Shown: positions 1-6,621 of the stretch, piece by piece
How positions within the stretch are numbered: the first letter of the stretch is position 1
How the letters are laid out: the number at the start of each line of letters is the position of its first letter
Source of the DNA: JBDSTZ01 sp039927975
Lineage (GTDB): Bacteria > Pseudomonadota > Gammaproteobacteria > Burkholderiales > Burkholderiaceae_D
Direction: 5' to 3'
Length of the DNA: 10,304 nucleotides
Assembly: GCA_039927975.1 (NCBI GenBank)
Contig: JBDSTZ010000211.1
Span: forward strand, 1-10,304
The notes under the pieces: model-generated
What the model was told of the DNA's origin: nothing
Databases searched by the model: none
The model's input: only the letters and a program-made list of their open reading frames with translations
Position numbers and translations under genes: made by a program

Positions 1-3
1 GCA

Positions 4-699
4 ATGAGAGAAACGCCGCCGGTCGCCCTGCTGGTCGAAGACGAACCGCAGATCCGCCGCTTTGTGCGCATGGCGCTCGAGAGCGAAGGCTGGCAAGTGT
101 TCGAGGCGGCCGCGCTGAAACGCGGGCTGATCGAAGCGGGCACCCGCCAGCCCGACCTGATCATCCTCGACCTCGGCCTGCCCGACGGCGACGGCAAGGA
201 TTTCATCGGCGACTTGCGCGCCTGGTCGAACGTGCCGGTGATCGTGCTGTCGGCGCGCACCGACGAAGCCGACAAGATCGGCGCGCTCGACGCCGGCGCC
301 GACGACTACCTCACCAAGCCGTTCGGCGTGGGCGAGCTGCTGGCGCGCGTGCGCGCGACTCTGCGCCGCCAGCGTCCCCAGGAGGCCGATACCGACGGCG
401 TGGTGCGCTGCGGCGACATCACGGTCGACATCCGCAACCGCCTGGTGGAAAAGGCCGGCAAGCCGGTGCACCTGACGCCGACCGAATACAAGCTGCTCGC
501 CGCGCTGGTGGCCAATGTCGGGCGCGTGGTGACCAACCCGCAGCTGCTGCGCGAAGTGTGGGGGCCATCGAACAGCGAGAACGGCCACTACCTGCGCATC
601 TACATGGGCCACCTGCGCCAGAAGCTGGAAGACGATCCGGCCCAGCCGCGGCACCTGCTGACCGAAACGGCGGTCGGCTACCGGCTGGTGCCGCAGTAG
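4..699 (+). CDS. kdpE: KdpE, response regulator of potassium transport
   Basis: OmpR/PhoB-family response regulator of 231 residues that, when phosphorylated by the sensor kinase KdpD, activates the kdpFABC potassium-uptake ATPase operon under K+ limitation or osmotic stress. The receiver domain occupies about residues 6-122: acidic pair E12/D13, phospho-acceptor D56 in LILD-type context (IILDLGLPD), S83 and K105 (TKPF). The winged-helix DNA-binding domain is about 132-229, with HLTPTEYKLL at 156-165. The stretch HYLRIYMGHLRQKLE near residues 195-209 is nearly identical to what I recall of E. coli KdpE, which is why I name it rather than calling it a generic OmpR regulator. The start ATG overlaps a TGA (ATGA at 4-7), which would suit translational coupling to an upstream kdpD outside the window; that is inference. 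It converges on puuC with a 21-bp gap. Cytoplasmic. Confidence 0.95.
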   Translation: MRETPPVALLVEDEPQIRRFVRMALESEGWQVFEAAALKRGLIEAGTRQPDLIILDLGLPDGDGKDFIGDLRAWSNVPVIVLSARTDEADKIGALDAGADDYLTKPFGVGELLARVRATLRRQRPQEADTDGVVRCGDITVDIRNRLVEKAGKPVHLTPTEYKLLAALVANVGRVVTNPQLLREVWGPSNSENGHYLRIYMGHLRQKLEDDPAQPRHLLTETAVGYRLVPQ

Positions 700-713
700 G
701 CGGGGCCGCCCGC
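700..713. other. Short GC stem-loop between convergent kdpE and puuC
   Basis: A 5-bp inverted repeat (GCGGG / CCCGC) with a 4-nt loop fills most of the 21-bp gap between the two convergent stop codons. There is no T-run on either side in either direction, so it is not a convincing intrinsic terminator; it may be chance in GC-rich DNA. Confidence 0.2.
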
Positions 714-720
714 GACGCAC

Positions 721-2208
721 TCAGCCGATCTGGATCCAGGTCGTCTTCAGTTCGGTGTACTTGTCGAACGCGTGCAGCGATTTGTCGCGCCCGTTGCCGC
801 TCTGCTTGACGCCCCCAAAAGGCACCGTGATGTCGTCGTTGTCGTACTGGTTCACGTGCACGGTGCCGGCCCGCAGCGCGCGCGCGGTCTGGATGGCCTT
901 GCTCATGTCGCGCGTCCACACCGCCGCCTGCAGGCCGTAGTCGCTCGCGTTGGCCTGCCTCACCGCCTCGTGCAGATCGGTAAACGCCAGCACCGACAGC
1001 ACCGGTCCGAAGATCTCTTCGCGCGCGATGCGCATGCCGCTGTCGACCTGGTCGAACAGGGTCGGCGCGACGTAAAAACCGCCGCTGTCGGTGCGCGCGG
1101 CCTCGCCGCCAGCCAGCAGCGCCGCGCCCTCCTCCTTGCCGGCCGCGATATAGCCCATCACGGTGCGCATCTGGATGTCGTCGACGATCGCGCCCATCAC
1201 GGTGTCGCCGTCGAGCGGGTCGCCCGGCTGGTAGCGCGGCATCAGCGCCAGCGCTTTGTCGAGAAAGGCATCCTTGATCGACGCCTCGACAAACAGGCGC
1301 GAAGGCGCGTTGCAGCTCTCGCCCTGGTTGAAGTAAATCGCACCGATGGCCGCGCCGACGGCGGCGTCGAGGTCGGGACAGTCGGCGCAGACGATGTTGG
1401 CCGACTTTCCGCCCAACTCGGTCCAGGCACGCTTGAGGTTGGACTGGCCGGCCATTTGCAGGATCTGCTTGCCGGTGCGGGTCGAGCCGGTAAAGCCGAT
1501 GCAGTCGACATCCATGTGCAGCGCCAGCGCGGCGCCGGCTTCCTGGCCGAAGCCCGGCACCACGTTGAAGACGCCGGCCGGCACCCCGGCCTGCAGCGCC
1601 AGCTCGGCCAGCCGCAGCGCCGACAAGGGACTTTTTTCGGACGGCTTGAGGACCACGCTGTTGCCGGCCGCGAGCGCCGGCGCGATCTTCCAGGCGGCCA
1701 TGATCAGCGGGTAGTTCCACGGCACGATGGCGGCCACCACGCCGACCGGCTCGCGGGTGATCAGCGCCAGGCTGCGCGCGTCGGTCGGCGCGACCTGGTC
1801 GTAGATCTTGTCGACCGCCTCGCCGTACCAGCGGATGCAGTTGGCGGCCGAGGCCACGTCGACGCTCTGGCTGTACTTGATCGGCTTGCCCATGTCGAGC
1901 GTCTCGAGCAGGGCCAGCTCGGCGCCGTGTTCGACGATCAGGTCGGCGAACTTGATAAGGATGCGCTTGCGCGCGGCCGGCGCCTTGCCGGCCCAGCGGC
2001 GGTCGTCGAAGGCGGCGCGCGCCGCCGCCACCGCCGCGTCGACGTCGGCGCCGTCGCAGCGCGCCACCGGCGCGAGCAGCCGGCCGTCGATCGGCGAATG
2101 CTTGTCGAAGCGCTGTTCGGCACGCGCCCACACGCGCTGCCCGTCGATGAAGGCGCGGCCGTCGATTGCCAGCGCCGCCGCCCGTTCATGCCATTGATCG
2201 CCCGCCAT
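721..2208 (-). CDS. puuC: PuuC-like NAD(P)+-dependent aldehyde dehydrogenase
   Basis: Aldehyde dehydrogenase superfamily protein of 495 residues, the same length as E. coli PuuC, which oxidises gamma-glutamyl-gamma-aminobutyraldehyde (and other amino-aldehydes) in putrescine breakdown. Visible active-site elements: oxyanion N165 in PWNYP, cofactor-binding K188 in LKPSE, nucleotide loop GFTGSTRTG (238-246), general base E264 in ELGGKS, catalytic C299 in FNQGESC, E398 in EEIFGP, and the C-terminal VPFGGVKQSGNGRDKS block (462-477) typical of the PuuC/AldH branch. The start is supported by a GGGGAG ribosome site 6 nt upstream. It lies 69 bp downstream of the diguanylate cyclase on the same strand and converges on kdpE. 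Exact substrate is uncertain: betaine-aldehyde or other omega-amino-aldehyde oxidation cannot be excluded, but the polyamine permeases at the other end of the window favour a polyamine role. Cytoplasmic. Confidence 0.88.
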   Translation of the reverse strand: MAGDQWHERAAALAIDGRAFIDGQRVWARAEQRFDKHSPIDGRLLAPVARCDGADVDAAVAAARAAFDDRRWAGKAPAARKRILIKFADLIVEHGAELALLETLDMGKPIKYSQSVDVASAANCIRWYGEAVDKIYDQVAPTDARSLALITREPVGVVAAIVPWNYPLIMAAWKIAPALAAGNSVVLKPSEKSPLSALRLAELALQAGVPAGVFNVVPGFGQEAGAALALHMDVDCIGFTGSTRTGKQILQMAGQSNLKRAWTELGGKSANIVCADCPDLDAAVGAAIGAIYFNQGESCNAPSRLFVEASIKDAFLDKALALMPRYQPGDPLDGDTVMGAIVDDIQMRTVMGYIAAGKEEGAALLAGGEAARTDSGGFYVAPTLFDQVDSGMRIAREEIFGPVLSVLAFTDLHEAVRQANASDYGLQAAVWTRDMSKAIQTARALRAGTVHVNQYDNDDITVPFGGVKQSGNGRDKSLHAFDKYTELKTTWIQIG

Positions 2209-2214
2209 GCCGCG

Positions 2215-2220
2215 CTCCCC
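2215..2220 (-). promoter_or_regulatory. Ribosome binding site of puuC
   Basis: GGGGAG on the minus strand, 6 nt before the ATG at 2208. It supports this start over internal ones. Confidence 0.6.
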
Positions 2221-2240
2221 GATAAGTCGTCCAGACAGCC

Positions 2241-2246
2241 ATCATA
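2241..2246 (-). promoter_or_regulatory. Possible -10 element for puuC
   Basis: TATGAT (5 of 6 to TATAAT) read on the minus strand, about 33 nt before the puuC ATG, in the only relatively AT-rich patch of the gap between the diguanylate cyclase and puuC. No recognisable -35 hexamer lies 16-18 bp upstream, so puuC may equally be read through from the upstream gene or need an activator. Confidence 0.25.
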
Positions 2247-2255
2247 ACGTGATTC

Positions 2256-2273
2256 GCGGCGCCGTCGCGCCGC
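2256..2273 (-). terminator. GC-rich stem-loop after the diguanylate cyclase, no U-tract
   Basis: Perfect 7-bp inverted repeat (GCGGCGC / GCGCCGC) with a 4-nt loop, beginning 4 nt past the stop codon of the diguanylate cyclase gene. On the minus strand the stem is followed by GAATCACG, not by a T-run, so it could attenuate or protect the mRNA 3' end rather than act as a canonical intrinsic terminator. Confidence 0.3.
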
Positions 2274-2277
2274 CGAT

Positions 2278-4764
2278 TCAGTCGCCCAGGAAGGCGTTCT
2301 TGCCGGCCCGCTTGACGGCGTACATCTGCTGGTCGGCGCGCTTGAGCAGCGCGCGCGGATCGGTGCCGCCGCGGCCGGGATGGTGCAGCACCATGCCGAT
2401 GCTGACGGTGACGGCAAGCGCGTGCCCGGCGACCTCGAAAGGCTTGCGCATGCAGACGAGGATCTTGGCGGCCACCGCCGCCGCCTCGCGCTCGGGCTCG
2501 CTCAAGCCTTCGAGTACCACGGTGAATTCGTCGCCGGCCAGGCGCGCCACCGTGTCGGAGGCGCGCACGCTCGCCACCAGCCGCAGCGCGAACTCGATCA
2601 GCAGTTCGTCGCCGGCCTGGTGGCCATGGCTGTCGTTGATCTGCTTGAAACCGTCGAGGTCGAGAAACATCACCGCCATGGTGGCGGACGAACGGTCGGC
2701 CCGCAGCAGCGCGGCCTGCAGGCGGTCCATGCACAGCGCGCGGTTTGGCAGGCCGGTCAGGAAGTCGTATTGCGCCAGGTCCGACAGCTTCTGCTCGACC
2801 TCCTTGCGCTTGCTGATGTTGCGCATCACCCCGACGAACAGGCGCTTGCCCGTCAGCGGCACTTCGTTGATGCTCAGTTCGAGCGGGATGCGCTCGCCGT
2901 TCATGCACAGGCCCTCGATTTCCAGGTTGACGGCGCCGGCCATTGGCGCCGCCCGGCCGCGCAATGTGCGCGCCATCCGGCCCAGCTGCCGCCGGCACAG
3001 CACGGCCGGCATCAACACGGTGAACGCGCGCCCGACCAGCTGGTCCTGGCGGTAGCCGAATATGCGGCAGGCGGCTTCGTTGAGCGACTCGATCACGCCG
3101 CGCTGGTCGACGGTGACGATGCCGTCGCCGGCCGCGCCCATGATGGCGCGCATTTCCAGTTCCTTGTCGGCGGCGGCCAGTTCGGCGGCGAGCATCGCCC
3201 TGCTCAGCGGGTTGAGCTGGCCGTACAGCAGCACCGCGCCGATGCAGGCGATCAGCAAAATGAGCGGCGTGCCCAGTGCGAGGGCGGCGCGGATCACCCC
3301 GTAGACCTCGGCGGTGTCCTGCTGCACCGTGAAACCAAGGCCGGGACCGAGCGGGCGGTAGGCCGCCACCACGTTGTGGCCATGCTGGTCGATTGTGTGG
3401 ATCAAGCCGCTTTCGCCGCGAATCGCCATCGCCGCCGGGGTTGGCTTGCCGAAGCGGCCGTCGCGCGCCATCGAATAGGGATGGGCGTGCTTATTGTCCG
3501 GAAAACAGAGCAAGGTGTCGGCGCGCAGCCGGCAGACGGCGATTTCGCCGGTGCGGCCCAGCCGCGTGGCGTTGAACAGCGCCGGGAACAGCGCCGGCAC
3601 GGCCTGGTCGAGAACGATGTCGCCGGCACGCCCGTCCGGGCCGCGCACCGGCAGGTGGTTACGCAATAACAGCTGGCCGTCCCAGACCAGTTCGGACGCG
3701 CCGTCGGCGTCGAGCGGCGCGTCGATCTCGGCTTGCGGCCCGACGACGCCGGCGCGGCCGACCGTCTCGCCGCGCGCATTGCGCAACGAGACACCGCGAA
3801 AGCCGGCCGCCACCAGGCGCGCGGCGAGCTCGTCGAAATGGCCGGTAGCGACGGCCGAGGGCGCCGCCAGCAGCGACGCCCCGGCGCGCTCGATCCCGGA
3901 CAGCGTCAGCGCCGCGCGGGCGTAACCGGCGGCGCGCTCGACGGCGCCGTGAAACCACGGCGTGCGGCTGCGCACGATGCTTTCAAGGTCGCGTTCAAGC
4001 GTCCTTTGCAGGCTCGATTGCAGCAGCACGAAGCCGACCAGGCCGATCGTGACGGCCACCACGAGCAGGATGGCGACGCCGAGAAAGCGGATCTTGGCGT
4101 CTTCGCGGAAATAACGGCGGCTGCGATACCAGGGGCGATCGGACCAGTCGAGCCAGAGCGCGGCGGCGGCCACGATCATGCCGATGGCGGTCGGCACGGC
4201 CATCCTGGCCGAGCGGGCCCAGCCGAACAGCAGATCCGGGCCCAGGCTGTAGCCGACCAGGCCAGTCAGGCCCACCCCCATCACGCAAAAGGTCAGCACC
4301 ACCACGGCCAGCGCGGCGGCCTTGCGTTCGACCCGTTCGGCGCACAGGATCGCAGCGGCGATCAGCAAGAGGCCGAAGGCGGTGTTTGGCGCCATGCGGC
4401 CGGGACGGATGTTCGCGTAATCGTGCCAGCTGTGCAGGCCGGCCAGGTCGATGCCCAGGCTGCGGTCGCTCAGGATTTCGAGCAGGGACAGCACGGCGCC
4501 GAGTGCGACGAGCAACGCCAGAGAACGGCGCAGCAGGACTGCGGCGCGCGCGGTGCGCGCCGCGAGGGACATGGCCAATCCAAGCAGCGCGAAACCGAGG
4601 CCGGTATTGAACACCACCGGCAGCAGCGCGGGATGGAAGCGAAACATCAGGGGCACACGCAGGATCCAGCCGAACATGACCGACGCGCCGAGTGCCACCA
4701 GCGCCCCGAGGAAAGCGGCGCGCATCGCCGCTCGGCTGCGCAGTGGGAATGCGGGGCTGCTCAT
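2278..4764 (-). CDS. Membrane-bound diguanylate cyclase with Cache-like and PAS sensor domains
   Basis: Protein of 828 residues predicted to make cyclic di-GMP from two GTP. Order of domains: seven hydrophobic segments at roughly 14-36, 50-68, 80-98, 126-142, 150-172, 186-204 and 226-248; a periplasmic region at about 250-485 whose distal half (TGEIAV..., FPDNKHAHPYS, G..FTVQQD) resembles a Cache fold; an eighth segment at 490-513; a PAS domain at about 535-652 (GIVTVDQRGVIESLNEAA); and GGDEF at about 660-825. The cyclase domain has DFLTGLPNR (667-675), metal-site D702 in LDLDGFK, IND at 709-711, AGDEF (743-747) in place of GGDEF, and an inhibitory RxxD site (RASD, 734-737) exactly five residues before it. 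AGDEF is a tolerated active variant in some cyclases, so activity is likely. No EAL domain. Two segments carry a repeated NT(A/G)xG motif, seen in membrane sensors of other signalling proteins. It lies upstream of puuC on the same strand. The input ligand is unknown. Confidence 0.88.
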   Translation of the reverse strand: MSSPAFPLRSRAAMRAAFLGALVALGASVMFGWILRVPLMFRFHPALLPVVFNTGLGFALLGLAMSLAARTARAAVLLRRSLALLVALGAVLSLLEILSDRSLGIDLAGLHSWHDYANIRPGRMAPNTAFGLLLIAAAILCAERVERKAAALAVVVLTFCVMGVGLTGLVGYSLGPDLLFGWARSARMAVPTAIGMIVAAAALWLDWSDRPWYRSRRYFREDAKIRFLGVAILLVVAVTIGLVGFVLLQSSLQRTLERDLESIVRSRTPWFHGAVERAAGYARAALTLSGIERAGASLLAAPSAVATGHFDELAARLVAAGFRGVSLRNARGETVGRAGVVGPQAEIDAPLDADGASELVWDGQLLLRNHLPVRGPDGRAGDIVLDQAVPALFPALFNATRLGRTGEIAVCRLRADTLLCFPDNKHAHPYSMARDGRFGKPTPAAMAIRGESGLIHTIDQHGHNVVAAYRPLGPGLGFTVQQDTAEVYGVIRAALALGTPLILLIACIGAVLLYGQLNPLSRAMLAAELAAADKELEMRAIMGAAGDGIVTVDQRGVIESLNEAACRIFGYRQDQLVGRAFTVLMPAVLCRRQLGRMARTLRGRAAPMAGAVNLEIEGLCMNGERIPLELSINEVPLTGKRLFVGVMRNISKRKEVEQKLSDLAQYDFLTGLPNRALCMDRLQAALLRADRSSATMAVMFLDLDGFKQINDSHGHQAGDELLIEFALRLVASVRASDTVARLAGDEFTVVLEGLSEPEREAAAVAAKILVCMRKPFEVAGHALAVTVSIGMVLHHPGRGGTDPRALLKRADQQMYAVKRAGKNAFLGD

Positions 4765-4801
4765 GGTGCGTCTCGGTGGCCGCTTGGTCTTGTTGCTGCC
4801 T

Positions 4802-4807
4802 ATTTTA
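4802..4807 (-). promoter_or_regulatory. Possible -10 element for the diguanylate cyclase gene
   Basis: TAAAAT on the minus strand, 37 bp upstream of the ATG at 4764, inside the relatively AT-rich gap 4765-4872. A TTGGTC hexamer lies 21 bp further upstream, too far for a standard spacer, so this is a weak call. The rest of the 108-bp gap shows no clear terminator for the gene that ends at 4873. Confidence 0.3.
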
Positions 4808-4872
4808 CGCGCAGCGAATGCTAGCGGTGACCAATTCTTTCAAAATCTCACTTCTTGTTGCGTCGCTGCACC

Positions 4873-5211
4873 TTAGCGCCGCGCGCGGGCCCGGCGCGCC
4901 GCCTTGACGCCGGCGATCCAGTCGGCGCCGCCATTGCCCAGCGCGGCGGCGATCACCTCGTCGGGCAGGCTGTAGACCGAGGCCCAGGCGGCGCGGCCGT
5001 CGGCCGTATTGGTGGGAAAATCATGGCGCGCGATCGGCCAGCCGTACTTGCGCACCAGGGCACGCATGACAGTCGACAGAGCGATCTTGCGGTGCTCGAA
5101 CAGGCTTTCGACGCCGGTCATGTCGGCGCCGTCCAGCAGCACCAGCAAGGTTTCGGCGCGCAGGCTGCTGGCCATGGCCGGAAAGCGGCCGGGCGCGAGG
5201 GTCTTGTTCAT
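4873..5211 (-). CDS. Small protein of unknown function, possible winged-helix DNA-binding protein
   Basis: 112 residues, no membrane segment or signal peptide. I do not recognise the family. The body is a short helical region (about 18-56: RAETLLVLLDGAD, FEHRKIALSTVMRALVRKYG) followed by a turn-rich stretch with GWPIARHDF and DGRAAWASVYSLP (57-83). Helices followed by a hairpin of this kind are how many small winged-helix domains look, so DNA binding is a reasonable guess but only a guess. The tail (105-112) is strongly basic, RRARARR. Codon choice is GC3-rich like its neighbours, supporting real coding. It starts 51 bp after the hybrid kinase on the same strand and probably belongs to that transcription unit. 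The ribosome site is weak (AGG about 5 nt before ATG). If it binds DNA it could be the output of the kinase or a regulator of the cluster. Confidence 0.65.
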   Translation of the reverse strand: MNKTLAPGRFPAMASSLRAETLLVLLDGADMTGVESLFEHRKIALSTVMRALVRKYGWPIARHDFPTNTADGRAAWASVYSLPDEVIAAALGNGGADWIAGVKAARRARARR

Positions 5212-5262
5212 CGGGGCCTGCGGGGAAGTGGTCGGTGCGCCATCATACGCGCCGGCCGGCGC

Positions 5263-6609
5263 TCAGCTGCGCCGTTGCTGGCACGGCGCCGAGGCGATCA
5301 GCGCCAGCAGCGCGTCGGGCGACAGGGGCTTGACGAAATAATGGTCGAAGCCGGCCTCCAGCGCGCGCTCGCGGTCTTCGTTCTGGCAATAGCCCGACAG
5401 CGCGATGGCGAACGGCCGCGCGCCGCCCGGCGTCTGGCGCAGGCGCCGCACGACGTCGAAGCCGTTCAGGCCGGGCAGGCCGATATCGCAGATCACCACG
5501 TCGTGGCGGCCGGCCAGCGCGGCGCGCAGGCCGCTGACGCCGTCGTGGGCCGAGGCGACCCGGTGGCCTTCGAGCGCGAGGAATTTTTCCAGCGTGTGGC
5601 AAGCGTCGACATTGTCTTCGATCAGCAAGATGTCGCAGGCGCGGCTGGCGGCCGCCGCCAGCAGGGCCGGCGGCCGCGCCGGCACGCTTTGCGCCGATAC
5701 CGGCAAGGTGACGACGAAGCGGCTGCCGGCGCCGATCCCGTCGCTGGCCGCCTCGACCCTGCCGGCATGCATGCCGACCAGGTTGCGCACCACGTTCAGG
5801 CCGACCCCGAGGCCGCCCTCGGAACGGGCCAGCGAGCGCGGTCCCTGGGTGAACAGGTCGAAAATGTGCGGCAGCACTTCGGCCGCGATGCCGGCGCCGT
5901 CGTCCTCGATGGCGACGGCGATCTCGCCGCCGCGCAGCTCGGCCGACAGGCTGATGCTGCCGAAGTCGCCGGTGTATTTCGAGGCGTTGCCCAAGAGGTT
6001 GGAAAACACCTGGGTCAGGCGCACGCGGTCGCCTTCCATCACCACCGCCTGTTCGGGCAGCGCGAACGTCAGGCGCTGCTGGCGTTCCTTCACGCGCGGC
6101 TGGATCGTTTCGAGCGCCTGTTCAATGACATCCCACAGCAGCACCGGCTCGACCGTCAGGGTGATCTTGCCGCTGCTGATGCGGGCCGCGTCGAGCAGGT
6201 CGTCGAGCAGGTGGGCCATGTGGTCGACCTGGCGGCCGATCACGCGGGTCAGGTTGAGCGCCTGGCGCGAGGCGTCCGGGGTGCGTTCGAGCAGCGCGGC
6301 GGCCATGCTGATGGGGGCCAGCGGGTTGCGCAGCTCGTGCGCCAGCATGGCCAGGAATTCGTTCTGGCGGCGGTTGGTCGCCTCGGCGTCGTCGCGCAGG
6401 GTTTGCGCGTTGACCGCCGCCAGCACCAGGTGCTGGTTGGCTTCGCGCAGCTGCGCCAGCATGTCCTCGCGCTCGGCCTGCTCGCGGCGCAGCTGGGCCA
6501 GCTCCTCGCGCAGTGCCGCCGCCTGCCCATGCGGCAGGGTGGCGGCGAGCGCCTCGTCGTCAAGGGAACGCTGGAGCGAGCCGGTGTGTGATTCCTGCAA
6601 CGTTCCCAT
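5263..6609 (-). CDS. Soluble hybrid histidine kinase with C-terminal receiver domain
   Basis: 448 residues, no transmembrane segment and no PAS, GAF or Cache domain. An N-terminal coiled coil (about 28-85, rich in L/E/R/Q) leads straight into HisKA with phospho-acceptor H91 in LAHELRNPL. The HATPase domain follows: N208 in the N-box (SNLLGNASKYT), DDGAGI (236-241) as G1, and GGLGVGL (265-271) as G2. After a linker (about 304-325) comes a receiver domain with E331/D332, phospho-acceptor D375 in VVICDIGLPG, S405 and K427 (VKPL). All catalytic residues are present, so it should autophosphorylate and pass phosphate to its own receiver. No HPt domain is fused or nearby, so the next relay partner is unknown. 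The start has an AGGAG 5 nt upstream that overlaps the kaiC-like stop codon, so the two are translationally coupled. The absence of its own sensor suggests input from the co-encoded KaiC-like ATPase. Cytoplasmic. Confidence 0.9.
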   Translation of the reverse strand: MGTLQESHTGSLQRSLDDEALAATLPHGQAAALREELAQLRREQAEREDMLAQLREANQHLVLAAVNAQTLRDDAEATNRRQNEFLAMLAHELRNPLAPISMAAALLERTPDASRQALNLTRVIGRQVDHMAHLLDDLLDAARISSGKITLTVEPVLLWDVIEQALETIQPRVKERQQRLTFALPEQAVVMEGDRVRLTQVFSNLLGNASKYTGDFGSISLSAELRGGEIAVAIEDDGAGIAAEVLPHIFDLFTQGPRSLARSEGGLGVGLNVVRNLVGMHAGRVEAASDGIGAGSRFVVTLPVSAQSVPARPPALLAAAASRACDILLIEDNVDACHTLEKFLALEGHRVASAHDGVSGLRAALAGRHDVVICDIGLPGLNGFDVVRRLRQTPGGARPFAIALSGYCQNEDRERALEAGFDHYFVKPLSPDALLALIASAPCQQRRS

Positions 6610-6614
6610 GCGCG

Positions 6615-6621
6615 CTCCTCA
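6615..6621 (-). promoter_or_regulatory. Ribosome binding site of the hybrid kinase, overlapping the upstream stop
   Basis: TGAGGAG on the minus strand: the TGA is the stop codon of the KaiC-like gene and AGGAG is the Shine-Dalgarno sequence, 5 nt before the kinase ATG. This fixes the kinase start and implies coupled translation. Confidence 0.75.

Noticed and set aside
700..713. Bidirectional intrinsic terminator between kdpE and puuC
   Set aside because: Five-bp stem without a T-tract on either side; listed only as a stem-loop.
419..2131. 570-aa minus-strand frame overlapping puuC and kdpE
   Set aside because: Arg/Ala/Gly-rich low-complexity translation running in a shifted frame through puuC; the puuC frame has every catalytic motif.
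772..2247. 491-aa open frame on the + strand opposite puuC
   Set aside because: Composition (His, Arg, Gln, Asp, Ala-rich, no domains) is that of an antisense shadow in GC-rich DNA, and it covers a fully conserved aldehyde dehydrogenase.
3733..4824. 363-aa + strand frame opposite the diguanylate cyclase
   Set aside because: Shadow with repetitive Gln/His/Ala/Gly content; the opposite strand encodes clear membrane, PAS and GGDEF domains.
4855..6591. 578-aa open frame on the + strand opposite the hybrid kinase
   Set aside because: Shadow of the kinase frame: no recognisable domain, Gln/Ala/Arg/His-rich, no ribosome site of note.
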